From assembly GCA_017481825.1 (NCBI GenBank), contig JAFUOR010000005.1, positions 1 through 42,558 on the forward strand: a stretch of 42,558 nt of DNA, read 5' to 3'. Origin of the DNA: Clostridia bacterium (lineage in GTDB: Bacteria; Bacillota; Clostridia; Christensenellales; Aristaeellaceae). The translations under genes were made by a program, and so were the position numbers. The notes beneath the pieces are model-generated. The model saw only the letters and a program-made list of their open reading frames with translations, made no database searches and had not been told where the DNA came from. Positions 28,463-37,920 of the stretch are shown piece by piece; the stretch's first letter is position 1; each line of letters opens with the position of its first letter.

Positions 28463-31400
28463 TCAGCCGTTCAGCCCCACGCCTGCATTCTTCATCCGGC
28501 CATAGGCGGCCAGCCGATCAGCCAGGTTATTCGCCTGCTGCGTGCTGCCCATGGTCGCACTCTGAATGGTCACGTTCACGCTGTTGTCGGTGCTGTTGTT
28601 GTTCGTCACAGCCCCGGCCGCCAGCGTTCCGACACCAGTCTCGATCCCGGCGCCCGGCATCACAAATTGCAGCGCAGCGCTCACCGCGCCGGCCAACCTT
28701 GCAGCAGCTGCAGCGGCTGCAGGCGTACCGGCGGCCAGGCCTTGCGCCAGGTTGTCAGCTGCGCCCTGTCCGGCGCCCCTGGCCACCTTTGCAGGCGCTG
28801 CGAGGCTGCTTTCAACCCCATCGCCGATCTCATCAGCCGTTTCTTCCACACCTTCAGCGCCTTCCTTCATGCCGGCGCTCAGGCTCTCCATGGCCTCGGT
28901 GCCAATGTTGTCCTTGTCCTGCATGGCCATCACCAATCGCAGCACATCCGCCATGTCCTGGCTCAAGGCACCCGTGTCCAGGCTTGCAGGATCCACGCCC
29001 TGGTCAATCATCGCCTGCATCCACTCAATAAGCGGATTGTGGTTTGCATCCACCCCCGCAGCCGCTTCATCCATCTGCGTCATCATCGCATCATACAGCA
29101 TAGTGAGGCCGCCACTCTGATTAACCATATACACATCCATCAGGCCATTTTCATCCTGCAGCCAGTCGTAGCCCAGTGACCCCAACAGGCCCGCCGGAAT
29201 GCGCTGCACAGCATCGCTGGCGGGCCTGTTGCTGTCCATCGATGCACCCAGGGCGCTCAGCACGTCCAGCATCTGCGCTATTGGCTGCAGCTGCGCCCAG
29301 GCTTCCGGGTGCTGCTGCACCAGGCCTGCCCATTGCGCCGCATAGCTACCCGTAGCAGAAGCAGTCACATTCTCACGAGCAGCTTCATGGGCAGCAGTCA
29401 CAGCTGCCAATTCATCCTTCGCCGCCTGGATCTGTTCTTCATTCTCAGCAGCAAGTACCGCTGCCGTGTAGATCTCTTCCGCCTCTTTCTGCTCCGCTTC
29501 GATCGCCTCCTGCAGCTTGGTAGACTTTTCGGAAGTATAGCCCACAGCCTCAGCTGCTTGGCCTGCCAAACTCAGACCCATAGCCACAACCTCACCTGCA
29601 TCGCCCTGAGTGTCAACGTTCGCAGCTTCACCGGCTTCGATCTCAGCCCGCAGCGCATCCATTTCCTCATGCAACGAACGCACCTTTTCAATGGCCGTCT
29701 GAAGATCAGCAATCTCCTGCGCCGTAGCCGTATTGCCGGCACGGTACACCACTTCCAGCAGCTTGTTCATGTCGCCGATCGCAGCGGTCAACTCTGCAGC
29801 AATGTCCGCCGTAGCTTCACTCTTCAATCCAGCAGCCGCATCCGGCGTGAGCTTGCCTTCCACATAGGCTTGCCAGCTGCTGTATTCGCCAAAGCTCAGC
29901 TCCCCATCATCCAGGGTATCATTCACCAGCCCCTGCAGTTCCGCGCGCATGGCTTCACCGTCCATCGTCACCTTGGCCTTCGCTTCGATCTCAAAGTCTT
30001 TCCTGGCCGCCTCAATGCCAGCGTTGATCCCATTCGTGATGTTCTGCTGCGCTTCGGGCGACAGGTTCGCATTCAGGCTTCCCAACACCCTTTCCAGCTG
30101 TTCCGCATCCGTTTCGACGCTGGAAAGCGCCCACGCGATTGCTCCGATCCCCACCGCACCCAATACCCAGGGATTCGACGCCAGGGAAGCAATGGTTTTG
30201 ATATTCTTCATCAGCGCGCCTACTGCCCGGGTGGCAGGGCCGGCCGCAGCCGTTACAAGCCCCAGCCCGATCACCGTTTTCTGTGCGCCTTCGTCCATAC
30301 CGCTGATGGCATCCGCAGCACCGCCCAGCACATCCGCAGCCATGTCCACCGCAGGCAGGAAGGCTTCGCCCAACTCCGCCCCAGCGTTCTTCAGCCGATT
30401 CAACGATCCACTCAGCCTCTCCGCCCGGCTGCTCACACGGGTCTCGAAAGCCTCATCCAGCACACCGCTGGCAGCCCGCATTTGCCCCAGTACATCCGCA
30501 TAGGCGCCTGCCTGGCTGGTTCCAAGCGCCAGCACCTGATTCAAGCCCTCCACAGAGCCAAACAGCTTACCCAGGCTATCAACGTTCATGCCGGTTTTCT
30601 CCGCAACATCAGCCAAAAAGCCGGTCAATCCCTTGCTTCGCATTGCGGTAGTATTAAACTCCAAGCCAAGCCTCTTTGCCTCTTCTCTGGCCTCTGCCGT
30701 CGGCTTGATCACGCTGCTCATCACGGCCTTCAGGCCGGTCACGCTGCCGCTGGTACTCATACCGCCCAGCGTCATGGCAGCGATGGAAGCAAACACTTCT
30801 TCCATGCCCACGCCCACCTGAGGCGCCATGCCCGTCACCTGGCCCACCTGGCTGGCCAGCTGACCCACGTCAGTTTTGCCAAAGTTTTGTGCAATCAGCA
30901 TCACATCCAGCACATGATCCAGCCCGCCAGAAGCCTCCTTCCAGGCGTTCACCACACTACTGGCGCCATCCACCACCGTCAGGGCGTCACTCTTGCCCGC
31001 CTTGGCAGCCATGGCAGCCCGCTCCGCCCAGTAGGCGCTATCCTCCGGAGTAACGCCCGCACTGATCGCCTGATACTGTGCGCTGGCCAACTGATTCACA
31101 TCCGTATGGCTGTGGTTGCTGCCTGCCAGCAGCGCCGCACGGTACGCATCCAGCTGCTCCTGCTTTTGCTCTGCCGTTCCGCTCAAAAAGCCCGGCAGCG
31201 TAGCCGTCTCATACAGCGCATCTTCCAACTGCACCGCATATGTACCGCTGGCCACGCCCATTCCCAGGATTGGAATGGTCAAAGCCTTCGTCATGGCCTT
31301 GCCAACCTTCTCGACCTTGGCGCCGCGCTTCTCCAGCGTGTCCATAAAGCTGTTCCACTTTGCCCGAGCATTGTCTGCATCGTTTCCCGCGGCCTTGGCA

Positions 31401-31861
31401 GCCTCTCCCAGCGTTTTTTGACCTTGAGCAGCCACCTGGGCAGTCTTCCCCAGCTTCTCCTGCGCCTGAGACGCCTGCGCAGCCGCAGCGCGCTGCTTGT
31501 TCAGCTCACCCTCGCACTCTCTGATCTGGCGCCCCAGCCGAGCCTCGGAGGTTTCCGCCTGCAAGATCTGCTTGTCCAGCTTGTCCAGCTGATCCTGATT
31601 CGCCTTGCCGGTCGCGAGGTACTTCTCTCGGGTCTCCCGCAGGGCTGCCGTAGCCTTTTCCTGCTCCTGCAAACGGGTCTTCAGCAGGTCGCTGCGCTGG
31701 GCAAGGTAGTCCATATCCTTGCTGCTATGGCCATAGGCCGCTTCCAGTTTCTTCAGCTCCATCTGGTTCAGGCTCATCGCGCGACTCACGTCATTCAGCG
31801 TCTTCTGCGCTTTATCGCCGCCATCCACCCTCAGCACAATATTAGAAAGTCTTACGCCCAT
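28463..31861 (-). CDS. Tail tape measure protein
   Basis: 1,132 aa, the longest gene. The N-terminal 150 residues are coiled coil (LKKLEAAYGHSSKDMDYLAQ). The phage tail minor protein/TP901 core follows from about 185 to 500, with hydrophobic helices (ALTIPILGMGVASGTYAV) and MEEVFASIAAMTLGGMSTSG. More helices and an Ala/Gly-rich C-terminus complete it. It sets tail length; 1,132 residues at about 0.15 nm each suggests a tail of roughly 170 nm. ATG with AAGGGAG upstream. Confidence 0.93.
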   Translation of the reverse strand: MGVRLSNIVLRVDGGDKAQKTLNDVSRAMSLNQMELKKLEAAYGHSSKDMDYLAQRSDLLKTRLQEQEKATAALRETREKYLATGKANQDQLDKLDKQILQAETSEARLGRQIRECEGELNKQRAAAAQASQAQEKLGKTAQVAAQGQKTLGEAAKAAGNDADNARAKWNSFMDTLEKRGAKVEKVGKAMTKALTIPILGMGVASGTYAVQLEDALYETATLPGFLSGTAEQKQEQLDAYRAALLAGSNHSHTDVNQLASAQYQAISAGVTPEDSAYWAERAAMAAKAGKSDALTVVDGASSVVNAWKEASGGLDHVLDVMLIAQNFGKTDVGQLASQVGQVTGMAPQVGVGMEEVFASIAAMTLGGMSTSGSVTGLKAVMSSVIKPTAEAREEAKRLGLEFNTTAMRSKGLTGFLADVAEKTGMNVDSLGKLFGSVEGLNQVLALGTSQAGAYADVLGQMRAASGVLDEAFETRVSSRAERLSGSLNRLKNAGAELGEAFLPAVDMAADVLGGAADAISGMDEGAQKTVIGLGLVTAAAGPATRAVGALMKNIKTIASLASNPWVLGAVGIGAIAWALSSVETDAEQLERVLGSLNANLSPEAQQNITNGINAGIEAARKDFEIEAKAKVTMDGEAMRAELQGLVNDTLDDGELSFGEYSSWQAYVEGKLTPDAAAGLKSEATADIAAELTAAIGDMNKLLEVVYRAGNTATAQEIADLQTAIEKVRSLHEEMDALRAEIEAGEAANVDTQGDAGEVVAMGLSLAGQAAEAVGYTSEKSTKLQEAIEAEQKEAEEIYTAAVLAAENEEQIQAAKDELAAVTAAHEAARENVTASATGSYAAQWAGLVQQHPEAWAQLQPIAQMLDVLSALGASMDSNRPASDAVQRIPAGLLGSLGYDWLQDENGLMDVYMVNQSGGLTMLYDAMMTQMDEAAAGVDANHNPLIEWMQAMIDQGVDPASLDTGALSQDMADVLRLVMAMQDKDNIGTEAMESLSAGMKEGAEGVEETADEIGDGVESSLAAPAKVARGAGQGAADNLAQGLAAGTPAAAAAAARLAGAVSAALQFVMPGAGIETGVGTLAAGAVTNNNSTDNSVNVTIQSATMGSTQQANNLADRLAAYGRMKNAGVGLNG

Positions 31862-31883
31862 TCTCTCACTCCCTTACACAAAA

Positions 31884-31917
31884 GAAGAGCGGAGCGCACC
31901 GTCACACCCCGCTCCGC
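31884..31917 (-). terminator. Terminator before the tape measure gene
   Basis: Perfect 8-bp stem GCGGAGCG (31889-31896) with CGCTCCGC (31910-31917), then TCTTCTTTT on the minus strand. Confidence 0.6.
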
Positions 31918-31921
31918 AGTC

Positions 31922-32167
31922 TCACACCGGCAAGCCAGCTTCCGCAGCCTTCGCGCGCAGATCATTCCACATTTCATCCAACGCAGTGGCAATCTCAGCC
32001 TGATACTTCCCCGCCAGCTCAGCGTTAGCGACCATCAGAGAAAGGTTCATAGATACACCAGGCGCCACACGCCCGATCATGGTGGCCACGCGCTGCGGGC
32101 GACCGTTTTCAGTCGGAACGGTAATATACTTGGAAAGATGCTGATCGTTCGTAACATTGATACCCAT
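31922..32167 (-). CDS. Small tail-region protein, unknown function
   Basis: 81 aa from the second of two close ATGs (AGGAGG seven bases upstream). It begins MGINVTNDQHLSKYITVPTE; the second half is helical (ANAELAGKYQAEIATALDEM). No family recognised. It overlaps nothing downstream; a terminator follows. Confidence 0.6.
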   Translation of the reverse strand: MGINVTNDQHLSKYITVPTENGRPQRVATMIGRVAPGVSMNLSLMVANAELAGKYQAEIATALDEMWNDLRAKAAEAGLPV

Positions 32168-32169
32168 GG

Positions 32170-32343
32170 TCATTCCTCCTCATTCTCATTAACAGGCCGC
32201 GCTGCATCGTTCGCACTTACAAGCTGCGCCGTCTGCAAGGGCTTCAGCTCGCGTATGGCAGTGACAAGCAGCACACAGTTGCGCTCGCCGTGGACTTCCA
32301 GCTCGTTCAGGCAGCCAAGGGCTTTCATAATGGCTTCGTTCAT
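32170..32343 (-). CDS. Very small tail-region protein, unknown function
   Basis: 57 aa from the ATG at 32343 (AAGGAGG five bases upstream), giving MNEAIMKALGCLNELEVHGE. A longer reading from 32361 includes the ribosome site and is rejected. Helical, acidic C-terminus (ENEEE). Similar mini-proteins often follow tail fibre genes. Confidence 0.6.
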   Translation of the reverse strand: MNEAIMKALGCLNELEVHGERNCVLLVTAIRELKPLQTAQLVSANDAARPVNENEEE

Positions 32344-32353
32344 AGGCGCCTCC

Positions 32354-34474
32354 TTATGCATAGACCAAATAGGTCAGTTCGGTAGTGTTATAAGTAACGC
32401 TTTTGACGTAGGTGATGCCGCCGGACACCTGGGTGCCGTTGGCGTTGAAGAAGGGCGGCGTGGTGGCGGTGGTGTATTGGGTGCCGGTGCAGACCTTGGT
32501 GGTGGCGGTGGTCAGGCCGCTCTTGGGCATATAGTCTTGCGCGTTGACCCAGATTTTCGTGGGGTAGTTTTCAAGCACCCAATTGCTGAGGCTGTTGACC
32601 TTGGTATTCACGCTTCCTACTGTGTCGAATTGCTGGCTATTAACCCAGCTTTGCGTGGCGTAGCCTTTGCCATTCACCCAGGCCTGGGTGGCATAGCCCA
32701 AGCCCGAAACAATCTCACCCACCCACACATCAGAGCTTTCGCCATTGATTGCACCGAATACAAGATTATCAAAATCACCATATCCGGCTACGACACTTTC
32801 AGCGCCGACATAAAGCGTTTTGAGTTCATCTGCCCACAGATCCGAAACACTGCCCTCAAAGGATTCAAATTCCTCCATGGTCACAAAACCCTGCAAGTCG
32901 ATCTTGTCAGCCTTCAGCGCTATGGCAGCCGCATTGGCAGAGATCAGGTCGCTTTGCACCTTAAACTCCGCCTCCACGTCATCCTTCAGCGCCCTCAGTA
33001 CCACCTCAGCTTCCACAGCATCCAGTGAGATCTCCGCACTACTAACCCGAGTTGCCAGCGCATCCAGCTCCGTCCGCTCCGCCTTCAGCAGAATATCCGC
33101 TTCCGCTGCATTAAGATCCAGCAACACCTGACTGATCACATCGCCCTGGTCGCTTATATCCGTACCCAAAGCCGTGATCTGCCCATCCATGCCATCCAGT
33201 CGGAGTTCAGCTGAACTTGTACGGCTATCCAGGTCTTTCACGTCATAAGCGATCAGCTCGATATCCCGCGCTTGCAAACGAATCTTTTCTGCTTCCACAT
33301 CGATCAGATCTTCCACCCGAAGACTGTTTTTCCTCGCAGCCGCAACCTCTTTCCTCAGCTGCGGCGCAGTCACAATCACCGTGTCCGTCCGGTCGCGGAA
33401 GGCATCACCCACCTCCAACTGCGTATACGTCTGCCGCAGCACGTCCCAGCTATACCCGGTCACCTGCACTTGTTCACGCACATCAGCCGGCCCGTGGACG
33501 ATCGTCAACCAGTCATACAAGCACACATGCGCCGCTGCCCATGCAGCATCCGCAGCGCCGATCCGGTTCATATCCACATACGCCAGCGATGTTTTTTCCT
33601 TAGGCAGGTCACATCCACTCTGCAGGCGCTCCTGGGCAGCCTTGCGCAGCATGTTGTGCACATCTTCCAGCGTCATTTCCGCCGTGTTGCCGTCCGCATC
33701 GTGCGTCCGCTGGCCAACCTTCGCGCCGGATACACGCCACACACTCACCAGCGGCCGCCAATATTCGCCAATACGCGGGCTGTCAACGTACTTTTCAGGC
33801 AGGTATACCGGATTGCCCTCAGCATCTTCGCCCACCGGCTGCAGGCGCGTCACGACCTGATCGATCATCGTGCTGCGGGTCAGCCCGGCCATGTTTCGCC
33901 CCCAGCGTACCGTCAGCCTGCTGTCGTCGCCACCTTCAGGCCGCAAGCGCACCGTCAGGCAGTCTCTTTCCAGCCGCAACCGCGCCTGAGCAACGATACC
34001 CGCGTCCGGATCCAGCAGCGCATTCACCCAGTTCACCAGGTCAATGCTCCCCGTATAGGTCGCATCCCCCGTCTGCACATCCAGGGCATACGGCACACCT
34101 TCGCCTGCCGCACCCATGGCTTCCAGCACAGCCGGTACACCAGCGGCGTCAAACTCCACCGGCGCCTGCACAAAGGCATTTGCCGCATCATAAAAAACGT
34201 GCCTGGCCTGCACCCGGATGGATCGCCCATCCTCCGCCAGCTCCACCCCATAGATGCGGAAGTCCTGCACCTGTCCGCTCAGCCGGTGCGGCGCGCCCGG
34301 CGCACGGACCACATTGCCCCGCTCCATCAGCAGCCATTCACCACCCAGGGGCAGCGTCGCACTCAGCTCATAGCTGCCGCCGGTCTCCTCCGTAATGATA
34401 CATTCGCTCGGATGGATCACTCCCAGGCCATGCCCGCCGCGCTCTGCGTCCCGCCCGTCATAAACGCATATCAC
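32354..34474 (-). CDS. Tal-like tail tip / endopeptidase-tail protein with fibre end
   Basis: 706 aa from the GTG at 34474, which has AAAGGAGGT six bases upstream; a GTG at 34492 would include that site. Residues 1 to about 380 match the prophage tail/Tal hub pattern (GSYELSATLPLGGEWLLMER, VNALLDPDAGIVAQARLRLE). Residues about 385-560 are a long coiled coil. The C-terminal part has repeats of the YATQAWVNGKGYATQSWVN type seen in fibres. It normally lies after Dit; here it directly follows the major tail protein. Confidence 0.82.
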   Translation of the reverse strand: MICVYDGRDAERGGHGLGVIHPSECIITEETGGSYELSATLPLGGEWLLMERGNVVRAPGAPHRLSGQVQDFRIYGVELAEDGRSIRVQARHVFYDAANAFVQAPVEFDAAGVPAVLEAMGAAGEGVPYALDVQTGDATYTGSIDLVNWVNALLDPDAGIVAQARLRLERDCLTVRLRPEGGDDSRLTVRWGRNMAGLTRSTMIDQVVTRLQPVGEDAEGNPVYLPEKYVDSPRIGEYWRPLVSVWRVSGAKVGQRTHDADGNTAEMTLEDVHNMLRKAAQERLQSGCDLPKEKTSLAYVDMNRIGAADAAWAAAHVCLYDWLTIVHGPADVREQVQVTGYSWDVLRQTYTQLEVGDAFRDRTDTVIVTAPQLRKEVAAARKNSLRVEDLIDVEAEKIRLQARDIELIAYDVKDLDSRTSSAELRLDGMDGQITALGTDISDQGDVISQVLLDLNAAEADILLKAERTELDALATRVSSAEISLDAVEAEVVLRALKDDVEAEFKVQSDLISANAAAIALKADKIDLQGFVTMEEFESFEGSVSDLWADELKTLYVGAESVVAGYGDFDNLVFGAINGESSDVWVGEIVSGLGYATQAWVNGKGYATQSWVNSQQFDTVGSVNTKVNSLSNWVLENYPTKIWVNAQDYMPKSGLTTATTKVCTGTQYTTATTPPFFNANGTQVSGGITYVKSVTYNTTELTYLVYA

Positions 34475-34503
34475 TCCGCCACCTCCTTTCACCTCTCATA
34501 TTG

Positions 34504-34540
34504 CAAAATGAGGCCCGCGGCACCCCGCCACAGGCCTCAT
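34504..34540 (-). terminator. Terminator after the major tail protein
   Basis: Stem ATGAGGCC (34508-34515) with GGCCTCAT (34533-34540), long loop, then TTTT on the minus strand, 14 bases after the stop codon. Confidence 0.75.
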
Positions 34541-34553
34541 CATTGTTCTCGGT

Positions 34554-35186
34554 TTACTGGGCAGCCGCGGCCTTTTCAGTGCCGGGAATAGCCTCAATAT
34601 CCTCGATCGTTTCAGGGTGCAGCGCAAAGAACTCCGCAGGGGTCAGCGGTACCTTGCCTTCCTCCACGCTGGCGGTAAAGTACCGCACACGCCACACCTT
34701 TTCGTCCGTGCCCAGCAGCAGGATGTCATACACCACGCTGGGATCAGGCGTCTGTGCAGAATCATAGGTGCGGTGGGTCGCATCGCTCTGCACCAGCTTG
34801 CACCGGGGGTGATAGTAGTAGGTAGCGCTGCCGTCCTGGTTCTCGCACCAGTAACCGCAGGCAAATTCCTCCTTCACCGGCAACACGGTGTCATAGCTCA
34901 CCGCGCCCTTGTTCTTCGCGCCCAGGGCGCGGTCGGTAAACTCACGGGGCAGAGCAACGGCCGTCAGGCCGGCTTTGCTCTCCGCCAGCTGCGTCACGGT
35001 GTCATACACCACGCCGCTGGCATAAATGCTGCGGGTGTTCTCATTGGGCTGCACCCGCAGTTCCTTAATCACCGGCATCTGCATGTCGGTCTCAATGCCG
35101 CCATCCTCATTGGCCTTGAAGTGCACAAAGAAATCGCGCACCGTCAATTCCCACGTAGGCTTCACATTGTTCACAGTATCTGCCAT
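34554..35186 (-). CDS. Major tail protein, phi13 family (complete copy)
   Basis: 210 aa, the full version of the gene cut at the left window edge. Contains the conserved ELTVRDFFVHFKAN opening, ASGVVYDTVTQLAESKAG, and a C-terminal domain running through VWRVRYFTASVEEGKVPLTP to an alanine-rich tail (GTEKAAAAQ). It forms the tail tube. A terminator follows, so it ends the head-and-tail-tube transcript that begins at the HNH gene. Confidence 0.88.
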   Translation of the reverse strand: MADTVNNVKPTWELTVRDFFVHFKANEDGGIETDMQMPVIKELRVQPNENTRSIYASGVVYDTVTQLAESKAGLTAVALPREFTDRALGAKNKGAVSYDTVLPVKEEFACGYWCENQDGSATYYYHPRCKLVQSDATHRTYDSAQTPDPSVVYDILLLGTDEKVWRVRYFTASVEEGKVPLTPAEFFALHPETIEDIEAIPGTEKAAAAQ

Positions 35187-35204
35187 TTTGTTTCGCTCCT
35201 TTCA

Positions 35205-35657
35205 TTACAGCCCCGCGTCCCTGGCCATCTTGGCCAGCAGCGCATCAGCCGCTTCTTCCATGCGCTTTTCTGCAATGTCGCTCACCGCGTCATAGCCCAC
35301 TTCCATGTGGCGCAGCTGCCGCCGTTCGCTATATTCCAGTATGCGCGCATAATCGTCAACCGTGTCCACCTTGCGCGCCCGGCCTCGTCCGTCAACGTAC
35401 CCTCGTTTCCGGTTCTGCGGGATCGGCGCTTCATCCCAGCCCATCACAGCCTTGCCGCCGCTTACGCGGGGGTAGATCTGCGCCGTGATGCTCTTTTCCA
35501 GTTGGCCGGTGGGGTTCTCGGCAGTCGTTCGCACCACGCTCTGCACGCCATCGATCACAGCATCCACGCCGGCCTGCAACACCGTTGCGATGTCGGCAGG
35601 TGTCAGCACAGCGCCATCAGTCGCCGCACCGAATCCCCTGTCCCAATCTTTAGGCAT
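35205..35657 (-). CDS. HK97 gp10-like protein (second copy)
   Basis: Identical to 624..1076: 150-aa head-tail joining or tail completion protein, ATG overlapping the upstream stop. Confidence 0.75.
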   Translation of the reverse strand: MPKDWDRGFGAATDGAVLTPADIATVLQAGVDAVIDGVQSVVRTTAENPTGQLEKSITAQIYPRVSGGKAVMGWDEAPIPQNRKRGYVDGRGRARKVDTVDDYARILEYSERRQLRHMEVGYDAVSDIAEKRMEEAADALLAKMARDAGL

Positions 35658-36030
35658 CGTCAGGCACCTCACGCACGGTGATCATCATCTGCGCCCTGCG
35701 GCGGTTAATGGCCGGCACATCCAGCGCACCGCTCAGCCCATAGGCTGCGCTCACCATCTGCGGCGCATATTGGCGGAAGTTGTTCACACACCAGGCCACA
35801 TGCTCCTGCAGCTGCCGCCATCCATGCATTTCAGGCGGGAAATACACATTCAGCACCAGCAGACGCTGGCGCATGTAGACCTCACCGCTGGCATACATAT
35901 CCGTCCGGTTTCGCTGCTCCCAGGTGATATACGGGCCAGGTTCGTCACCTCGCATGGGCGATTCGCAGGCCGGGCATTCAATGCCGCCAGCCTCCAATGC
36001 TTCAGCCAGGTATACGTTCACATCAACCAT
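35650..36030 (-). CDS. Putative tail terminator (second copy)
   Basis: Identical to 1069..1449: 126 aa, assigned by position between head closure and gp10. Confidence 0.55.
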   Translation of the reverse strand: MVDVNVYLAEALEAGGIECPACESPMRGDEPGPYITWEQRNRTDMYASGEVYMRQRLLVLNVYFPPEMHGWRQLQEHVAWCVNNFRQYAPQMVSAAYGLSGALDVPAINRRRAQMMITVREVPDDA

Positions 36031-36379
36031 CGTACATCACCCCCGTGCCCAGCGTCTTAACACTCACACCGCGCAGCTTCACCGTTCCACGGAAAACACC
36101 CGGCACAACTTCCTTCACCTCGTACAGGGCGCCCTTGTGCTCAAACAGCATACCAGGCGCCAGTTCAAAGGCCACCGGACGGCGGACGGTGCAGAATTTC
36201 ACGCTTTCCATGTACCTGGCGTCGCCCGCGGCAAAGGTCTTGTCGTTCTGACTGTACACCTCAGCCCACACCCCACCGGGCAAAAGCTCCACCAGCTTGT
36301 CCACGCTCTGTCCGTCCGCCGTTTCGGTGTCCCGGCGGTAGAGCTTCACCCGGGTGTTAAGGTCGCCCGTGTGTCGCAC
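36023..36379 (-). CDS. Head closure protein (second copy)
   Basis: Identical to 1442..1798, GTG start with AAGGAGG upstream, opening RHTGDLNTRVKLYRRD after the initiator. Confidence 0.8.
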   Translation of the reverse strand: MRHTGDLNTRVKLYRRDTETADGQSVDKLVELLPGGVWAEVYSQNDKTFAAGDARYMESVKFCTVRRPVAFELAPGMLFEHKGALYEVKEVVPGVFRGTVKLRGVSVKTLGTGVMYDG

Positions 36380-36380
36380 A

Positions 36381-36680
36381 TTAGCCGCCTCCTTCACCTT
36401 CACTTGTGCCATCGCTGAGCTGCCAGATGATACTCTGCACGCCCATGGCAATATTGCCCTGCACCGTGCCGATCGCCACCACACCACGGTTCTCATACCA
36501 GTGGTTGGCCAGCATATAGCACGCCAGGTTATACAGCGCACTTCCGCCCGCAGGCTCCCGCACGTCTGCACCCGTCAGGTATTCCTTCGCAGCATCAAGG
36601 CACATTTGAGCAACTTCCGGCTGAAAGTTGCCGTCATCAAAATAGCCATACTGCTTCATCAGTCCAGGCAAATCAGCCAT
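36381..36680 (-). CDS. gp6-like head-tail connector (second copy)
   Basis: Identical to 1800..2099: 99-aa helical connector following the capsid gene. Confidence 0.75.
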   Translation of the reverse strand: MADLPGLMKQYGYFDDGNFQPEVAQMCLDAAKEYLTGADVREPAGGSALYNLACYMLANHWYENRGVVAIGTVQGNIAMGVQSIIWQLSDGTSEGEGGG

Positions 36681-36697
36681 GCTTGCTCACCCGCCCC

Positions 36698-37888
36698 TTA
36701 CTCCGCGTCAGCAGCGTCAGCAGCGCCCTCGGTCACCTTCACCAGGCGGAAGGCGCTGGCCATCTTCACCTGGATGTCGTACAGGCTGTTCAGGTAGAAG
36801 CGGCGCAGGCCCTTGTCGTGCACCTTCTCCACGTCATACCAGGGAGCGCAGGCGAAGTTCAGGTGCAGCATCTTGAAGTCACCCACCACAGGCATGGCAG
36901 CACGCTCGGTAAACTTCACCTTCATGCCCAGCACCTTCTCAGGGGCGGCGTCGAACAGGTTGGCGTTGGGGGCAATGGCACGCAGCATCTTCAGGTAATC
37001 GCTGAAGCGCAGCACACCGGCAGCACGCTCACGGTACTCATCTTCCAGATCGCCGAAGGCAGCGCACCAGGCAGTATACAGGTCGCCACCTTCCTTAGCA
37101 GCGATCACATACTCGCCGTCAGCACCCTTCTGGTACAGGCTCATGTGCTTCACATTGGCAGCCAGATCTTCACCGAAGATCATCTTCAGTTCTTTGCGGG
37201 CAGCACTGCTGGCCAGGCCAGCGTCCACCGCAGACTGGATGTTCAGGGGCGTGGTGCGGATGATGCTCTCAGAAACAGAAGCACGAACGCGGTACGCATG
37301 ATTGCCGAAACCCACAAGGTCGCCCTTCAGGGCCAGTTCCTTGGCGCTGGCGCCGTCCTTGTCCAGGAAGCCATCATCATCCTGTTCAAAGCCCAGGCGG
37401 GGGATTTCAAGGTTGGGCACCATGGTCACAGTCATCAGCTCACGCAGGGGGTTGGTCACCTGGGGAGCCAGCAGCAGCTCATTGGCCATGGTCTCAGGCA
37501 CCAGCAGGCTGCCGTGGCCCTGATCGGCATTGTCAGCAGGGATCAGGCCCAGCTGTTCATAGGCCATCTTGGGCATCTTGGTGGTGTCGCCGCCGTTGAA
37601 GGCCATCTGGTAGAACAGGCCGCGGGCCTCGTTCTTACTCATAGCAGCGCCGCCGGGCTTCTTACGCAGGCGGAAGGTGGCCTCATCTTCCATGCGTTCC
37701 TTTTCCTCGTTCAGCATGGACAGGCGGGTGTTGGCGTCCTCATAGGCCGCCTTGGCCTTGCGGACAGCCGCCATGTCGGCGTTCTTATCCTTGGCCAGGT
37801 TCAGCGCGTTGTCGCGCAGGGTGGGAATGTCGCGCTGGATCTCGTTGATCGCTTCCATCAGCGCAGTCATGTTGGCAAATGCGGGCAT
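36698..37888 (-). CDS. Major capsid protein (second copy)
   Basis: Identical to 2117..3307: 396-aa HK97-fold capsid protein with N-terminal delta domain. Confidence 0.92.
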   Translation of the reverse strand: MPAFANMTALMEAINEIQRDIPTLRDNALNLAKDKNADMAAVRKAKAAYEDANTRLSMLNEEKERMEDEATFRLRKKPGGAAMSKNEARGLFYQMAFNGGDTTKMPKMAYEQLGLIPADNADQGHGSLLVPETMANELLLAPQVTNPLRELMTVTMVPNLEIPRLGFEQDDDGFLDKDGASAKELALKGDLVGFGNHAYRVRASVSESIIRTTPLNIQSAVDAGLASSAARKELKMIFGEDLAANVKHMSLYQKGADGEYVIAAKEGGDLYTAWCAAFGDLEDEYRERAAGVLRFSDYLKMLRAIAPNANLFDAAPEKVLGMKVKFTERAAMPVVGDFKMLHLNFACAPWYDVEKVHDKGLRRFYLNSLYDIQVKMASAFRLVKVTEGAADAADAE

Positions 37889-37920
37889 TTTCTCGTCCTC
37901 TCTTTCTTAGGTCGTTGGGT

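Noticed and set aside
29309-33028. Very long plus-strand open frame (over 1,200 codons)
   Set aside because: It lies opposite the tape measure and Tal-like genes, has low-complexity His/Arg/Leu composition, and has no ribosome site; it is a shadow of G+C-rich coding.
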